A model generated the notes under the pieces. The model saw nothing but the letters and a program-made list of their open reading frames with translations, ran no database searches and was not told the origin of the DNA. The position numbers were made by a program, and so were the translations under genes. From the NCBI RefSeq assembly GCF_002752635.1, contig NZ_AYTW01000017.1, positions 1 through 64,000 of the forward strand: a stretch of DNA of 64,000 bases, written 5' to 3'. Positions 17,132-26,361 of this stretch are shown in pieces. How positions within the stretch are numbered: the stretch's first letter is position 1; every line of letters starts with the position of its first letter. This DNA comes from Mesotoga sp. Brook.08.105.5.1. Its GTDB lineage: Bacteria; Thermotogota; Thermotogae; Petrotogales; Kosmotogaceae.

Positions 17132-18943
17132 GGTCTCATCAAGAGTTTCAGAGAGCCTGTCAAGTTCATCATCCAGCATTTCTCTTTCCTGGAGTATTTC
17201 TAGAAGTCTTGATTCAATTCTCTCTATGCCAGTATAAAGGTCTTGAAGTTTTTCGTAATCTGTTGAGAAAAGGCCCATCTTTAGCTGTGCCGTTTCCAAC
17301 TTCCTTGATAGTTCGTTCTCTTCAACTTCCAACTGCTGAAGTCTTTCAAGGACTGACTTTTTCTTGTTGGATAGTCTGCGCCGCTCCTGAAAGGTTAGCC
17401 TCGCATATTCGTTGCCCGTAGAATCGATGTTTCTCTGGTTCCTTCTAAGGTATTCTTCAACAGAAGATACCGCCTTTAACTTCTTCCCATCTATCATCAG
17501 GAAGTGATCACATACGTTCTGTACGAATTCTCTGTCATGTGACACTAGGATTATGCAACCCTCATACTCTTTCAGAACCTCTTCAAGGCTCTCAATAGAC
17601 CAGATATCTAGGTTGTTTGTAGGCTCGTCCATCACTAGAACGTTTGGTTTCGATAGAATAAGTTTTGCCAGTGCTAGCTTTGTTCTCTCTCCTCCACTCA
17701 AAGATGGAACTGGTTTGAACACATCATCGCCCGGGAAACCGAATCTTCCAATGTACTTCCGCACTTCGTAATCCGGCTGCCCCCGCATCAATTGCCAAAT
17801 CTCGCTTATCACATCATTAGATGGGTTCAGATCTTCAGTAAGCTGCGACAGGTAGCCCCAGCGAACATTATGACCCCAAGTTATTTGCCCAACGTGCTCC
17901 TCAAGATTCTCAGTTATTATCCTCAGCAAGGTTGTCTTCCCACTTCCATTGGGGCCCAAAAGTCCAATCTTGTCCCTCCTGTGCACTTCTGCAGAGGCGC
18001 CGTTGAAAAGTTTCTTGCTTCCAAATCCGAACGACAGTCCTTCGATCTTCAAAACTGAGTAGCCGGTTCTGTCTGGCTGAGGGAGTCTGAACTTAGTTGG
18101 CCTGATTTCCTCGTCTGGAAGATCTATAGTTTCAAGCTGATCCTTGAGTCTATCTCTTTGCCTCTCCTTATTAACTGCTTGTTTTATGAACTTCTCTTGA
18201 CCCCAAAGTCTGTATCTTTTTGCAACTGCATCCAGCCTATCAATTTCTCTTGAAAGGTTCTCTCGTGTCCTCAATCCACTCTTAACCATGATCTCTCTGT
18301 CAGACTGATATTTGTCATATGTTCCGGCGAAATCCCAGAGAGATCCTCCATTCAGCTCCCAGAATCTGTTTCCAACATTCCTTATCAGATACCTATCGTG
18401 AGTGACAACCAGGAGCGCACCTTTATAGCTCTTCAGGAAATCAACCAACCACTCCGTTGATTCAAGATCCAGATGATTAGTTGGCTCGTCTAGCAAGAGA
18501 ATATCGTGGTCGACAAGAAAGAGCTTTCCAAGTGATATTCTTGTGAGTTCTCCTCCGCTGAAGGTTTCCAAATGTCTTTCCCAATCTTCTTCGTAGAATT
18601 CCAAACCTACCAAAATGCTTCTCACTCTTCTATCATAAGAATAAAACTCTTCCGTATCCAGAGGAACATTTGATTTGTCTTGCAGGTAGTACTCCATAAG
18701 CGTCATTTTCTCATCGGGAATTCTGCTCTGAATCTGATAACCAATCTTTACGTTTGACGAATGGAAAACCTCTCCTTCAGTTGGAGAAAGCTCTCCTGCT
18801 ATGATTCTCATTAGGGTGGATTTTCCGCTTCCGTTCTTACCGAGAAGGATAATCTTGTCTCTCTTGTCTATTGAGGTTGAGACTTCATCAAACAGGAAGT
18901 CCTGACCATAATCATGTCCCACTTTGCTAAGAGTTAACAGCAT
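17126..18943 (-). CDS. ABC-F family ATPase
   Basis: The 605-residue protein has two ABC domains in one chain and no membrane segments, the mark of ABC-F proteins that act on the ribosome. Domain 1 has [17 protein letters not shown] and LLLDEPTNHLD; domain 2 has GPNGSGKTT, LSGGERTK and LVMDEPTNNLD. The linker (residues about 215-275) is rich in Arg/Lys. The last 70 residues form a coiled coil (ERLQQLEVEENELSRKLE and following), as in Uup and some resistance or translation factors. Its exact subfamily and whether it confers antibiotic resistance cannot be told. ATG 18943 has weak upstream complementarity (AAGGGAAG). Confidence 0.92.
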   Translation of the reverse strand: MLLTLSKVGHDYGQDFLFDEVSTSIDKRDKIILLGKNGSGKSTLMRIIAGELSPTEGEVFHSSNVKIGYQIQSRIPDEKMTLMEYYLQDKSNVPLDTEEFYSYDRRVRSILVGLEFYEEDWERHLETFSGGELTRISLGKLFLVDHDILLLDEPTNHLDLESTEWLVDFLKSYKGALLVVTHDRYLIRNVGNRFWELNGGSLWDFAGTYDKYQSDREIMVKSGLRTRENLSREIDRLDAVAKRYRLWGQEKFIKQAVNKERQRDRLKDQLETIDLPDEEIRPTKFRLPQPDRTGYSVLKIEGLSFGFGSKKLFNGASAEVHRRDKIGLLGPNGSGKTTLLRIITENLEEHVGQITWGHNVRWGYLSQLTEDLNPSNDVISEIWQLMRGQPDYEVRKYIGRFGFPGDDVFKPVPSLSGGERTKLALAKLILSKPNVLVMDEPTNNLDIWSIESLEEVLKEYEGCIILVSHDREFVQNVCDHFLMIDGKKLKAVSSVEEYLRRNQRNIDSTGNEYARLTFQERRRLSNKKKSVLERLQQLEVEENELSRKLETAQLKMGLFSTDYEKLQDLYTGIERIESRLLEILQEREMLDDELDRLSETLDETS

Positions 18944-19084
18944 ATAGCTTCCCTTCTTGTTCTTTGTCAGTCATAATGATACAACATCTCCGGCTGTTTT
19001 GAAGTTTGAGCTGTTTCTGGGCGATTATGCTACAGAGACTTGTGTTATCTTTGAATATGCGGTGAAACCGGGTGGTGTATTGAT

Positions 19085-19669
19085 TTGAAACTCTGGTTAC
19101 CTTTTCTCGTTGTCGTAACGGCTTTTCTGGCAATATCGTATATTTGGGGCTTCAATTTCTTCAGAAGTCCCAGCCAAGTTTTTATTCAGTATGAAAGGGC
19201 TATGCTTGATTACACCGCTCAAATTCGTCAGCAGCAGGAAGCCGGTTCTAAGGCAGGTCTCAATGAGAGGGAAATCGCGTTCCTGAGAGAGCTGGCGATA
19301 GTTGAGCTTGAGGGTGACATGAAGAGTCTGGTGTTTGATTTCCAAAAAGATTGGCCTTTGATGCAGCGTCACTACATCCAGTACGCGCATCGATCCGGCG
19401 ACTGGTTCATAGAAGGATTGTCCGGATCGCTATATACTCAAGATGATCCTGAGTACAGTAGTTTTCTTGAACTGTACGAGTTGCAGGACGATCCAGATAG
19501 TTATTGCCTCATATTCATCCCTGGATCCTCCGAGAAAAACGTTTTCACGGAGTTCAGCGGTGCGAGGGTTTACTATCTGCAAAGAACGATCTGGGGTTAC
19601 AGAATTGAATGGAGTAGATCTTTGATTGATCTGATTCTCGATGTGGCTATTTCGTCTGCTTCCGTGTAG
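19085..19669 (+). CDS. membrane-anchored protein of unknown function
   Basis: The 194-residue product from TTG 19085 starts with one hydrophobic segment (LPFLVVVTAFLAISYIWGF), so it is anchored in the membrane or exported. The rest is soluble and acidic with a helical N-terminal half (QIRQQQEAG to IVELEGDM) and a beta-rich end. No family is recognised. It lies divergently from the ABC-F gene across a 141-base gap. Confidence 0.65.
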   Translation: MKLWLPFLVVVTAFLAISYIWGFNFFRSPSQVFIQYERAMLDYTAQIRQQQEAGSKAGLNEREIAFLRELAIVELEGDMKSLVFDFQKDWPLMQRHYIQYAHRSGDWFIEGLSGSLYTQDDPEYSSFLELYELQDDPDSYCLIFIPGSSEKNVFTEFSGARVYYLQRTIWGYRIEWSRSLIDLILDVAISSASV

Positions 19670-19811
19670 CATAGGTAACCCATCGTAAAGAATTCGTTAG
19701 CGGAATACCCATAATGAGGAGCCTTTGTGAGAATCTTTCATGTTATCAGGATCTCATTTTCTGGTATCCTTTTATAGAAGCGATTTTATTCAGTTATTGT
19801 TGGAGGATATG

Positions 19812-21101
19812 ATGTTCTTGAAGAAGATCAGTCGAAGAATAAAAGATAGGAAGATGTCAAAGATAGAGAGAAGAATAGAGAGATCACAAGGGGACGAAGA
19901 GAGGAACAGACTTCTCGCTGAACTGATGAACATGAAAGTAGAAATCGGAGATATAGAAGGTGCTTTTGAAGCTGCGGTTGAGAGACTAAGACTTATCACA
20001 AGCGATGAGTCGTTTGAAGACTTCTCGGCCATCTTCAAAAAGTTTGATAGACCTATGAGAACAGCTGCAACCAGATCTTTGATCAGACTTGCCGGAGAAT
20101 TCGATGAGAAACTATGGGAAAGAGTTATGAGATTCTTCTTCAGCAAGGAGCCTGATCTAGCCATAGATTTGGCAACTGCTTGCTACAGGATTTCTCGAAG
20201 AGTCTTTTTTGTGGAGGTTGCTCTCCAGAATATTGAAATGACCGTTGCTTCTGCAAGTCGAGAGAGGCTTTCCAAGATTAAGGAGATGTACATGAACACG
20301 ATTGCAGAAGTGGGAGAGATTTCGAGAGAGGATCAGCTAGCTATTCTCAAGCGCATCGTAGTCTCCAGTGAACTGACTATAAGAGATGAGCTTCTGTATC
20401 TGGAACTTTCTATAATGTATGGTCTCGTCACGTCTTCAGAGGAGGATTTGCGTGAAATCGCTGAGAGAATAGTCGAAAGGTTTGATGGCTGTGGGTATTC
20501 TTTTAAAGGAAACGAAGCGTCGTTTCTTATCAGGCTTGATCAAATCCTATCAAGGATAGATCGATTTGAAGACAAGAAAGCTCTGCTTGAAAAGATTAGG
20601 CTTCTGGATAAATCTGTTCCAGAAAGTGTTAACGAGATTTGCTCAGATGAATCAAATGATATTGAATTGATCAAGAAAAGAATTTCGGTCTCTGAATCAA
20701 GATCCAAAAACAGAAATGCGAGCAGAGAAGACCTTGAGGAGCTCGCCAGGGATTACGAAAGACTTATAGAGATTCTCCAACTACCGGAAGATAAGCTTGT
20801 TTATATAAGGAAACTGGGGGTTTTGCTCCGAGACCGTCTTGAAGAACATCATAAGGCTCTTGAAATCTTTGAAAAGGGCTTAAGGTTGAGAGGCGATGAT
20901 GTGTCTCTCTGGCTTGTTAAGGGAATGACTCTCGAAAAGATCGCAAAAACCGAACGTGAACCCGACAGGGCTTCACTATACTGGAAAATGGCTTACAACC
21001 ATTATCATGCTATTGCAGAGGCTTTTGAAGAACAAGAGATAAAGCTTGCAGCAATCGAAAAGTGTGCAATGATACAGTCTGAAAGGCTAACCAAGATCTA
21101 G
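19812..21101 (+). CDS. TPR-like helical repeat protein
   Basis: The 429-residue product is almost all alpha-helical and highly charged. Helix pairs near residues 290-420 (for example LEEHHKALEIFEKGLRLRGDD and ASLYWKMAYNHYHAIAEAF) look like tetratricopeptide repeats, which usually mediate protein contacts. There is no signal peptide. ATG 19812 was preferred to the ATG at 19809 because it lies six bases after GGAGG. No function can be assigned. It is followed by the SDR pseudogene after 39 bases. Confidence 0.7.
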   Translation: MFLKKISRRIKDRKMSKIERRIERSQGDEERNRLLAELMNMKVEIGDIEGAFEAAVERLRLITSDESFEDFSAIFKKFDRPMRTAATRSLIRLAGEFDEKLWERVMRFFFSKEPDLAIDLATACYRISRRVFFVEVALQNIEMTVASASRERLSKIKEMYMNTIAEVGEISREDQLAILKRIVVSSELTIRDELLYLELSIMYGLVTSSEEDLREIAERIVERFDGCGYSFKGNEASFLIRLDQILSRIDRFEDKKALLEKIRLLDKSVPESVNEICSDESNDIELIKKRISVSESRSKNRNASREDLEELARDYERLIEILQLPEDKLVYIRKLGVLLRDRLEEHHKALEIFEKGLRLRGDDVSLWLVKGMTLEKIAKTEREPDRASLYWKMAYNHYHAIAEAFEEQEIKLAAIEKCAMIQSERLTKI

Positions 21102-21140
21102 CCGGCTATGGGATAAAAAGTGAGCGTCAGGAGGTGCTCT

Positions 21141-21906
21141 TTGAGGTTCTCGGACAAGGCGGTCTTGATTACCGGCGGTGCTAAAGGGATCGGGAAGGCA
21201 ATAGCACTTGGCTTTACAGAATCTGGAGCGCTTGTAGTCCTGATGGATATTGACGAATTGGCCGGTAACGACACAGTGCAGACTATTAAAGGGCTTGGAG
21301 GTCAGCATTTGTCATTCAAGGAGATGTCTCTTCGGGAAGAGATGTTAGGAGAGCTGTTGATTATGCCGCAGCGCCAACAAGATCGATCAATACGCTAATA
21401 AACAATGCAAGTATCGCTTGGACTGGAACGATTCTAGACAGGTCGATAGAAGACTGGAAAAAGGTTCTTGAAGTCAATCTCACTGGCCCTTATATGATGA
21501 CTAAGTACTGTGTTCCTTATCTGATGAATTCTGAAGCTCCCAGTTTAGTTAACATTGTCTCAACCAGAGCACTAATGTCTGAACAAGACTCAGAACCTTA
21601 CTAAGCTTCAAAAGGTGGATTACTGGCTCTTACACATTCACTGGCTATTAGTCTTGGACCAAAGATAAGGTAAACGCTATCAGCCCTGGAATGATTGACG
21701 TTACAGACAGGGGAGCCAATAGTAGTTCCAGTCTGAGTGAGACCGCTCATAAAAAACATCCTGTGGGTAGAGTAGGCAGACCAAAGGACATAGGGAAAGC
21801 GTGCCTTTTCCTGGCAAGTGATGAGTCCTCTTTCATTACGGGTGCCAATCTGATTATTGATGGCGGCATGACTCGGAAGATGGTTTATGTCGAAAAGAGG
21901 TGGTGA
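21141..21906 (+). pseudogene. SDR oxidoreductase, broken in three places
   Basis: Fragments in different frames together give a full short-chain dehydrogenase of about 250 residues: the NAD(P)-binding VLITGGAKGIGKAIA, then NTLINNASIAW, KVLEVNLTGPYMM, LVNIVSTRA, the ASKGG of the catalytic Lys region, and NAISPGMIDV with the C-terminal FITGANLIIDGGM. A base is missing near 21312-21320 (QHLSFKE where the other frame gives IQGDVSSGRD). A TAA at 21602-21604 replaces the Ser codon of Y-S-A-S-K; it lies right after the catalytic Tyr. A base is missing near 21668-21671 (before VNAISPG). The start was TTG 21141 after AGGAGGTG. The substrate is unknown. Confidence 0.9.
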
Positions 21907-21909
21907 AAG

Positions 21910-23607
21910 TTGAACCGAAGACTCGAAGGAGCTAGAGTTAAGTCACTTATTGAGATGCTTTCTGGATATCATAGAGTAAGAGGAAGCAGGGATTACACCA
22001 AATCAATGCATGCCGTTATTGATTACCTTCTTCGTGGGGGACTTCCGGAGGAAAGATTCAAGATATTCAGTTACCCGGCAGACGGAGTTACGAGAACGGG
22101 AAATACTCTGTCTACTCTTGCATGGGAACCGATATATGGAGAACTGTGGCTGGAAGATCCCGAAAGGGTTTTCATAACTTCGACAGCAGTCACGAAGGTT
22201 TCCCTTGTCTCGGGGAGTGGGAGCACAGAAGGCTGGGAAACACTTCCTCTGGTTATCTATGATGGTAAAGGAGACTATTCGAAAAAGGCGGTTTTGGCAA
22301 ATGATGATCCGGCAAAGGTCTTTCAAAACGCAGTAGTTGAGGGTGGAGCGAGGTGTCTTATCTTATGCCACATGAGGAAGGCTTTTGAGGAAATAGGCCG
22401 TAGCCTGGATAGTTTACCTGAAATGACCAACTTTCTGACTATTCCACACGATAGAGAATCCGCAAACAGGAATACAGTTGCGTTTTCTGTGTCGAAGGAG
22501 AAATTCGATCTTCTGTCTGAACGCGTAAAAAGGAGCTCTTCACTTGTAAGATTCAGGGCCGAAACGAGACTTACAGAGGGCGAATTAGAGATTCTGCAGA
22601 TAGACGCTACAGGCTTTAACGAAGGTCCTGAGGTTCTTCTGACTGCTCATCTATGTCACCCCTCTCCTGGGGCCGATGACAATGCGAGCGGTGCGGCTCT
22701 CGCTGCAGAGATTGCAAAGGTTCTTAATGACAGCGGATTCCCGTATTCCGTAAAGGTTGCTCTGGTTCCCGAGTATCTAGGTAGTGTTCCGTATGCTCTT
22801 CAACTCAAGAATGAGAGCCGTCTCCCTGTTTGCACTATAAACTTCGATATGGTTGGTGCCGATCAGGATAAGACAGGTTCAACCTTCATTCTTTCGAAAG
22901 TGCCACCATATCTTCCTCAGAGATGGGGAAGGACTCTTGCTTACAACATAGAAAGGAATATGCCGTCTAGTTCCGGTTATCCATTGAAGAGATTTGGCGA
23001 AATCCCATTTATGGCCGGATCTGATCACTGCGTATTCACGACTCTAGGAATTCCTTCTCCGTTTATGGGCCATCTGCCAGATAGATACTACCACTCTGAT
23101 TTCGACACACCTCGCATGATGGACGAAATGGAGCTGGAATGGGTGGGGTTATCAGCTTTAGAAACTCTCGATCAGCTTGTCCAGCCTGATCCTAATGTGC
23201 TTCTAAGTGTTAGGGGCAGAATGATTGGCGAGCTATATCAGATTCTAAACAGAATAGCTGGAAGGGAGGGAAGTGACGATATCTATGATCTTCTCATCTC
23301 TAATTTCGAGGGAGATTTACTCAGAAAGATCTTCAGCAATTCAGGCAATCTCCCCTCGTTAAGCCCTCTAGAACCAACATTTGAGAGTTCTCTGGGCCTA
23401 GAATGGATTAAGACATTTCCTCAAGAGCTAAAGGAGGAGCTGGCTATAGATTTCGCCAGCATCGCGGATTTTGTGGTAGGGGGAGCTGCCTTGATCGGAG
23501 GTAGGGAATCCGTAGAGCTTCTTGCCAGCATTCACTATGATGTGGAAATTGAAAAAGTCAGAGTAATTACCGGCTGGATGATAGATAAGGGGTTGCTTAG
23601 ATCATGA
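21910..23607 (+). CDS. M28-like aminopeptidase (DUF4910-type)
   Basis: The 565-residue protein resembles aminopeptidases of the DUF4910/M28 group. Metal ligands are visible in LLTAHLCHPSPGADDNASG (His and Asp), LVPEYLGS (Glu), FDMVGAD (Asp) and YHSDFDTP (His). The N-terminal 200 residues contain an inserted PA-like beta domain, and the C-terminal 100 residues look like a winged-helix segment (VEIEKVRVITGWMIDKGLL). No signal peptide is present. The start is TTG 21910, four bases after the SDR pseudogene stop. The next gene overlaps it by four bases (ATGA), so they are co-transcribed. Confidence 0.85.
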   Translation: MNRRLEGARVKSLIEMLSGYHRVRGSRDYTKSMHAVIDYLLRGGLPEERFKIFSYPADGVTRTGNTLSTLAWEPIYGELWLEDPERVFITSTAVTKVSLVSGSGSTEGWETLPLVIYDGKGDYSKKAVLANDDPAKVFQNAVVEGGARCLILCHMRKAFEEIGRSLDSLPEMTNFLTIPHDRESANRNTVAFSVSKEKFDLLSERVKRSSSLVRFRAETRLTEGELEILQIDATGFNEGPEVLLTAHLCHPSPGADDNASGAALAAEIAKVLNDSGFPYSVKVALVPEYLGSVPYALQLKNESRLPVCTINFDMVGADQDKTGSTFILSKVPPYLPQRWGRTLAYNIERNMPSSSGYPLKRFGEIPFMAGSDHCVFTTLGIPSPFMGHLPDRYYHSDFDTPRMMDEMELEWVGLSALETLDQLVQPDPNVLLSVRGRMIGELYQILNRIAGREGSDDIYDLLISNFEGDLLRKIFSNSGNLPSLSPLEPTFESSLGLEWIKTFPQELKEELAIDFASIADFVVGGAALIGGRESVELLASIHYDVEIEKVRVITGWMIDKGLLRS

Positions 23608-24299
23608 TATCAAGAAGACTCTGTCTTTTCGCCTTCATGGGGCTTATTGCAGTTCTCGGTTGTGCGAAATTTGAACTGAAGGCAGAAAGTGGTTTTGCGA
23701 TGCCTTGGAATGGATTTCTTGAACAAGCTGGTTCGGGGAAAACGGATCTTCTCGACAGAAGCAACTTTCGCGCGTATTTCATTCCGACTGCAGGATATGA
23801 GTTTTTCCAGGATCACCTGATCGAAGTGAGTATTGTGCACTTCTCCGTGAACAGCTCACTCGAAGCAACAGGAACAGAATCACTAATTACTTACGAATCA
23901 ATGTTTAGGCAAGATGTGCTCTCAGTAACTTACGGATATGCTCTCCCCGTTCTGGATCGTTTTTCTCTTCAACTTGGAGTTCAAGGACGTCTGTTATTCA
24001 AGCAGATTGATCTTACGGGTTCAGAGCAATACAGCCGCAAAATGACTGATTTTGGTTTTGGCCCGGCAGCAGATATAAAGTTAAAGATGAATGATCAGGT
24101 TTTCGTTGCCTTAGAGGTAGCAACAGGGCTCGGCAAAGGGAACGGCTTTATCGATTTTTATACAGGACTCCACTTTGAAGGCCCGTTTTATTACGTGAGA
24201 GCCGGTTCAAGATACTGGTCTTTGACCAATTCTTTCGATGGAGACAGGTTGTTCCTTTCGTTTGTAAGTCTTGGCGCTCAGTTTTGCGCATATTTCTAG
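23604..24299 (+). CDS. exported beta-barrel-like protein
   Basis: The 231-residue protein has a signal sequence (CLFAFMGLIAVLG) ending in a Cys that may be lipidated (VLGC). The remainder alternates polar and hydrophobic residues with many aromatic residues, as in outer-membrane beta barrels, and ends with FVSLGAQFCAYF. In a Thermotogota host it may sit in the outer toga. The start overlaps the aminopeptidase gene by four bases. The 3' end overlaps the convergent xanthine phosphoribosyltransferase gene by four bases. No named family. Confidence 0.65.
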   Translation: MISRRLCLFAFMGLIAVLGCAKFELKAESGFAMPWNGFLEQAGSGKTDLLDRSNFRAYFIPTAGYEFFQDHLIEVSIVHFSVNSSLEATGTESLITYESMFRQDVLSVTYGYALPVLDRFSLQLGVQGRLLFKQIDLTGSEQYSRKMTDFGFGPAADIKLKMNDQVFVALEVATGLGKGNGFIDFYTGLHFEGPFYYVRAGSRYWSLTNSFDGDRLFLSFVSLGAQFCAYF

Positions 24300-24901
24300 G
24301 GTTGATTCACAGCAAAAGAAAGTGGATTGAGAGAGGAAATTCTCACAATTCCAAGTACAGGAACGCTGAATTTCTCGAGTAGAGAGCGCCCCTCTTCAAA
24401 AGTTTTCTCTATTACTGCCGCGAAGCCTACTAAGGATGCACCAGTTCTTAGAGTAAGCGTTGCAAGAGCCTCAATAGTCTTGCCGCTTGCCAAGAAGTCG
24501 TCAACGATTATTACTCTGTCTTCTTTGCCAAGATAATCAAGGGAAACATTTAGTTCCACTACTCCCCCTTTTGTATGAGAAGGAGCCGATTCGCTAAGAT
24601 AATGTTGCATAGTAATGGGCCTCCTCTTCCGTGCGAAAACAAGCTGAGCTCCCAAATCACAAGCAGCCATTAGAGAGGGAGCTATTCCGGAACTCTCGGC
24701 AGTCAATACTTTTGTGACTTCGTAATCTCTGAAAAAGTCAGCTATCAGTTCTCCAGCACTTTTCATAAGTAAAGGGTCAATCTGATGGTTCAGAAAGGAG
24801 TCCACTCTCAGTATACCGTTTCCCATAACAGATCCTCTACTTCTTACTGCTTCTTCTAGGGAGGAGACTATCTCTTTTCTGGAAAGATTGGATTTGTTCA
24901 T
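24296..24901 (-). CDS. xpt: xanthine phosphoribosyltransferase
   Basis: The 201-residue enzyme joins xanthine and PRPP to form XMP in purine salvage. The PRPP loop RVIIVDDFLASGKT is intact, and ILRVDSFLNHQIDP with ARKRRPITM and SAPSHTKG match the Xpt subfamily. ATG 24901 lies seven bases after GGAGG. The leader to the nearest candidate -10 (TATAGT) is short, and I see no purine riboswitch. It is a single gene, convergent with the exported barrel protein. Confidence 0.92.
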   Translation of the reverse strand: MNKSNLSRKEIVSSLEEAVRSRGSVMGNGILRVDSFLNHQIDPLLMKSAGELIADFFRDYEVTKVLTAESSGIAPSLMAACDLGAQLVFARKRRPITMQHYLSESAPSHTKGGVVELNVSLDYLGKEDRVIIVDDFLASGKTIEALATLTLRTGASLVGFAAVIEKTFEEGRSLLEKFSVPVLGIVRISSLNPLSFAVNQP

Positions 24902-24986
24902 CGATCAACCTCCAGCAAGTTTATGGTACTATAATCAACTATTTCTGTATCTGTTTCTTGAAGGAGAAATTCCTTTTGTGTAAGGT

Positions 24987-25151
24987 ATGTTTGGCATGGA
25001 ACCTTTGCCGGAAAGAAATCGAAGGAGAGTCCTCAAGGAGGTCAAAGAAACCTATGTGTTCAGAGTGTCTTCTATGAGAATTGGGGAGACAAAGATCACT
25101 TCAATTTTGCTTAAGTCATTTCTTCCAAGAGTGGACGCAATGTATGATTAA
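24987..25151 (+). CDS. possible 54-aa protein
   Basis: ATG 24987 (or ATG 24996 with AAGG ten bases before it) opens 54 residues, basic in the first half (PERNRRRVLKEVKETYVFRV), ending 29 bases before the next gene. The ribosome-binding site is weak and no family is recognised. It could also be a leader region. Confidence 0.3.
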   Translation: MFGMEPLPERNRRRVLKEVKETYVFRVSSMRIGETKITSILLKSFLPRVDAMYD

Positions 25152-25180
25152 TAGTGCAAAACTTTTATGGAGGTGGTGTA

Positions 25181-25702
25181 GTGAAGCTGAGAATAACCGT
25201 ACTTTTCATAATCGTGATGATTGTTGCGTCAGTTTCATTTGGGAGCTATTTCAACGCGAACAATATTGGAGGTTCAGTTGTCTATTTTCCATTGCTTCTA
25301 GGGATTTTCTCTGTAAATGGCTACTACAGGTTGGGTCTTGAAGTCTTCGGCGGTTCTCAAACCGGCAGTCTTCGATTTACTCCAACAATGCTTTACGCAG
25401 GACCTGCCTTGTCATATTCGGGTGCGCTCGGGAAAATCTCAGGTCTCGAAGCGGGTATTGATGGTCGTTTAGTAACTGGGATTGAAAGCCTTTCTTTCAA
25501 CTTGTTTGGCAGAAGGTACATGGTTTCCATGGGCCTTAGAGGACAGTTTATGTTCTCTTTCTATGAGTCGACAGATAGATTCAAAACAAGACTCTCTCCA
25601 GAAACAGGTTTTGTTGATGTGACCAAGATGACAGATAGGTTCAAGTTCTCACTTTTCCTCTGGCCTCTTCCCGTCCTCTTGGGATTCGACATGTATTTTT
25701 AG
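25181..25702 (+). CDS. exported beta-rich membrane protein
   Basis: The 173-residue product from GTG 25181 (GGAGG eight bases upstream) has a cleavable signal (ITVLFIIVMIVASVSFG) and then Gly- and aromatic-rich beta strands (RRYMVSMGLRGQFMFSFYE) with a final FDMYF, the aromatic C-terminus typical of outer-membrane barrels. It resembles in style the protein at 23604 but is not clearly homologous. The gene ends at a bidirectional terminator. Confidence 0.65.
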   Translation: MKLRITVLFIIVMIVASVSFGSYFNANNIGGSVVYFPLLLGIFSVNGYYRLGLEVFGGSQTGSLRFTPTMLYAGPALSYSGALGKISGLEAGIDGRLVTGIESLSFNLFGRRYMVSMGLRGQFMFSFYESTDRFKTRLSPETGFVDVTKMTDRFKFSLFLWPLPVLLGFDMYF

Positions 25703-25703
25703 G

Positions 25704-25729
25704 AGAAGAGCCCCTTATGGGGCTCTTCT
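25704..25729. terminator. terminator between converging genes
   Basis: AGAAGAGCCCC, loop TTAT, GGGGCTCTTCT: an 11-bp stem followed by TATTTC on the plus strand. It lies between the converging barrel-protein and desulforedoxin genes and probably serves both. Confidence 0.75.
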
Positions 25730-25854
25730 TATTTCTGAACAAGCTTCATCGGTTCTCCGCAACAGACGAGTTCTCCTCCGCCGGCTTCTTTCACTTCAAC
25801 CACGTTTCCGCATATCTCGCATCTGTAAACTTCTCCAACGTTTTTTACTTTCAT
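25729..25854 (-). CDS. standalone desulforedoxin, 41 aa
   Basis: The 41-residue protein is a desulforedoxin-type rubredoxin fold that binds one Fe through four Cys. C12 and C15 form the CxxC pair (YRCEICGN) and C31 and C32 the adjacent Cys pair (LVCCGEPM), the hallmark that separates desulforedoxin from rubredoxin. It has no superoxide reductase domain fused to it, unlike desulfoferrodoxin. In anaerobes such proteins pass electrons in oxidative-stress defence. ATG 25854 lies after GGGAGAGTG. It runs opposite to both neighbours. Confidence 0.9.
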   Translation of the reverse strand: MKVKNVGEVYRCEICGNVVEVKEAGGGELVCCGEPMKLVQK

Positions 25855-25926
25855 GATCTCACTCTCCCTTCTGATTAATAAACTTTGCAGACCGATCCAC
25901 AGTCTGATGAATTGGAGGTGCGGACT

Positions 25927-26361
25927 ATGGAAAGAGTCTTCTTTGCTGTTCTAATGACGATATTTATCATCGCTGCTGCAAGTGCTACGTATCAGGAACC
26001 GCAAACTGTTTTTAACACTTATTTGCAAGACGGAACCTTTGTCTATGGCGGTAGTGTGGTGTTGAGCTGGGACGTTGTTGTCAGGAACAGCTCCGTTGTG
26101 TTGAGCAATCTAGATCTCTGGATATCAAACAGGGATTCCGGAGCAAGAGTTAGTCTTAAGTCATCACCGTTTATCGATGTCGTCAGTTACAATCTTTACC
26201 TTGGAACATCTCCGACTCCGCAGCTTTATGCGACAACGAACTCAAGTACTTACTTCGTAGACAGACTATCTCCAAACACTATATATTACTGGCAAATAGT
26301 AGCAGTCGATGCAGCTGGCAACAGATATCATGGTCCGATATGGTACTTCTTGACCAAGTGA
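25927..26361 (+). CDS. secreted fibronectin-III-like protein
   Basis: The 144-residue product from ATG 25927 (after GGAGGTGCGG) has a signal peptide ([16 protein letters not shown]). The rest resembles a single fibronectin type III/Ig-like beta sandwich; the ends [10 protein letters not shown] and [19 protein letters not shown] are typical Fn3 strands. It is likely exported and binds something at the cell surface. Its stop codon abuts the convergent dehydrogenase gene at 26362. Confidence 0.7.
   Translation: MERVFFAVLMTIFIIAAASATYQEPQTVFNTYLQDGTFVYGGSVVLSWDVVVRNSSVVLSNLDLWISNRDSGARVSLKSSPFIDVVSYNLYLGTSPTPQLYATTNSSTYFVDRLSPNTIYYWQIVAVDAAGNRYHGPIWYFLTK

Noticed and set aside
24902-24960. Purine riboswitch before xpt
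   Set aside because: The leader is too short, and no three-way junction with the conserved core is visible.
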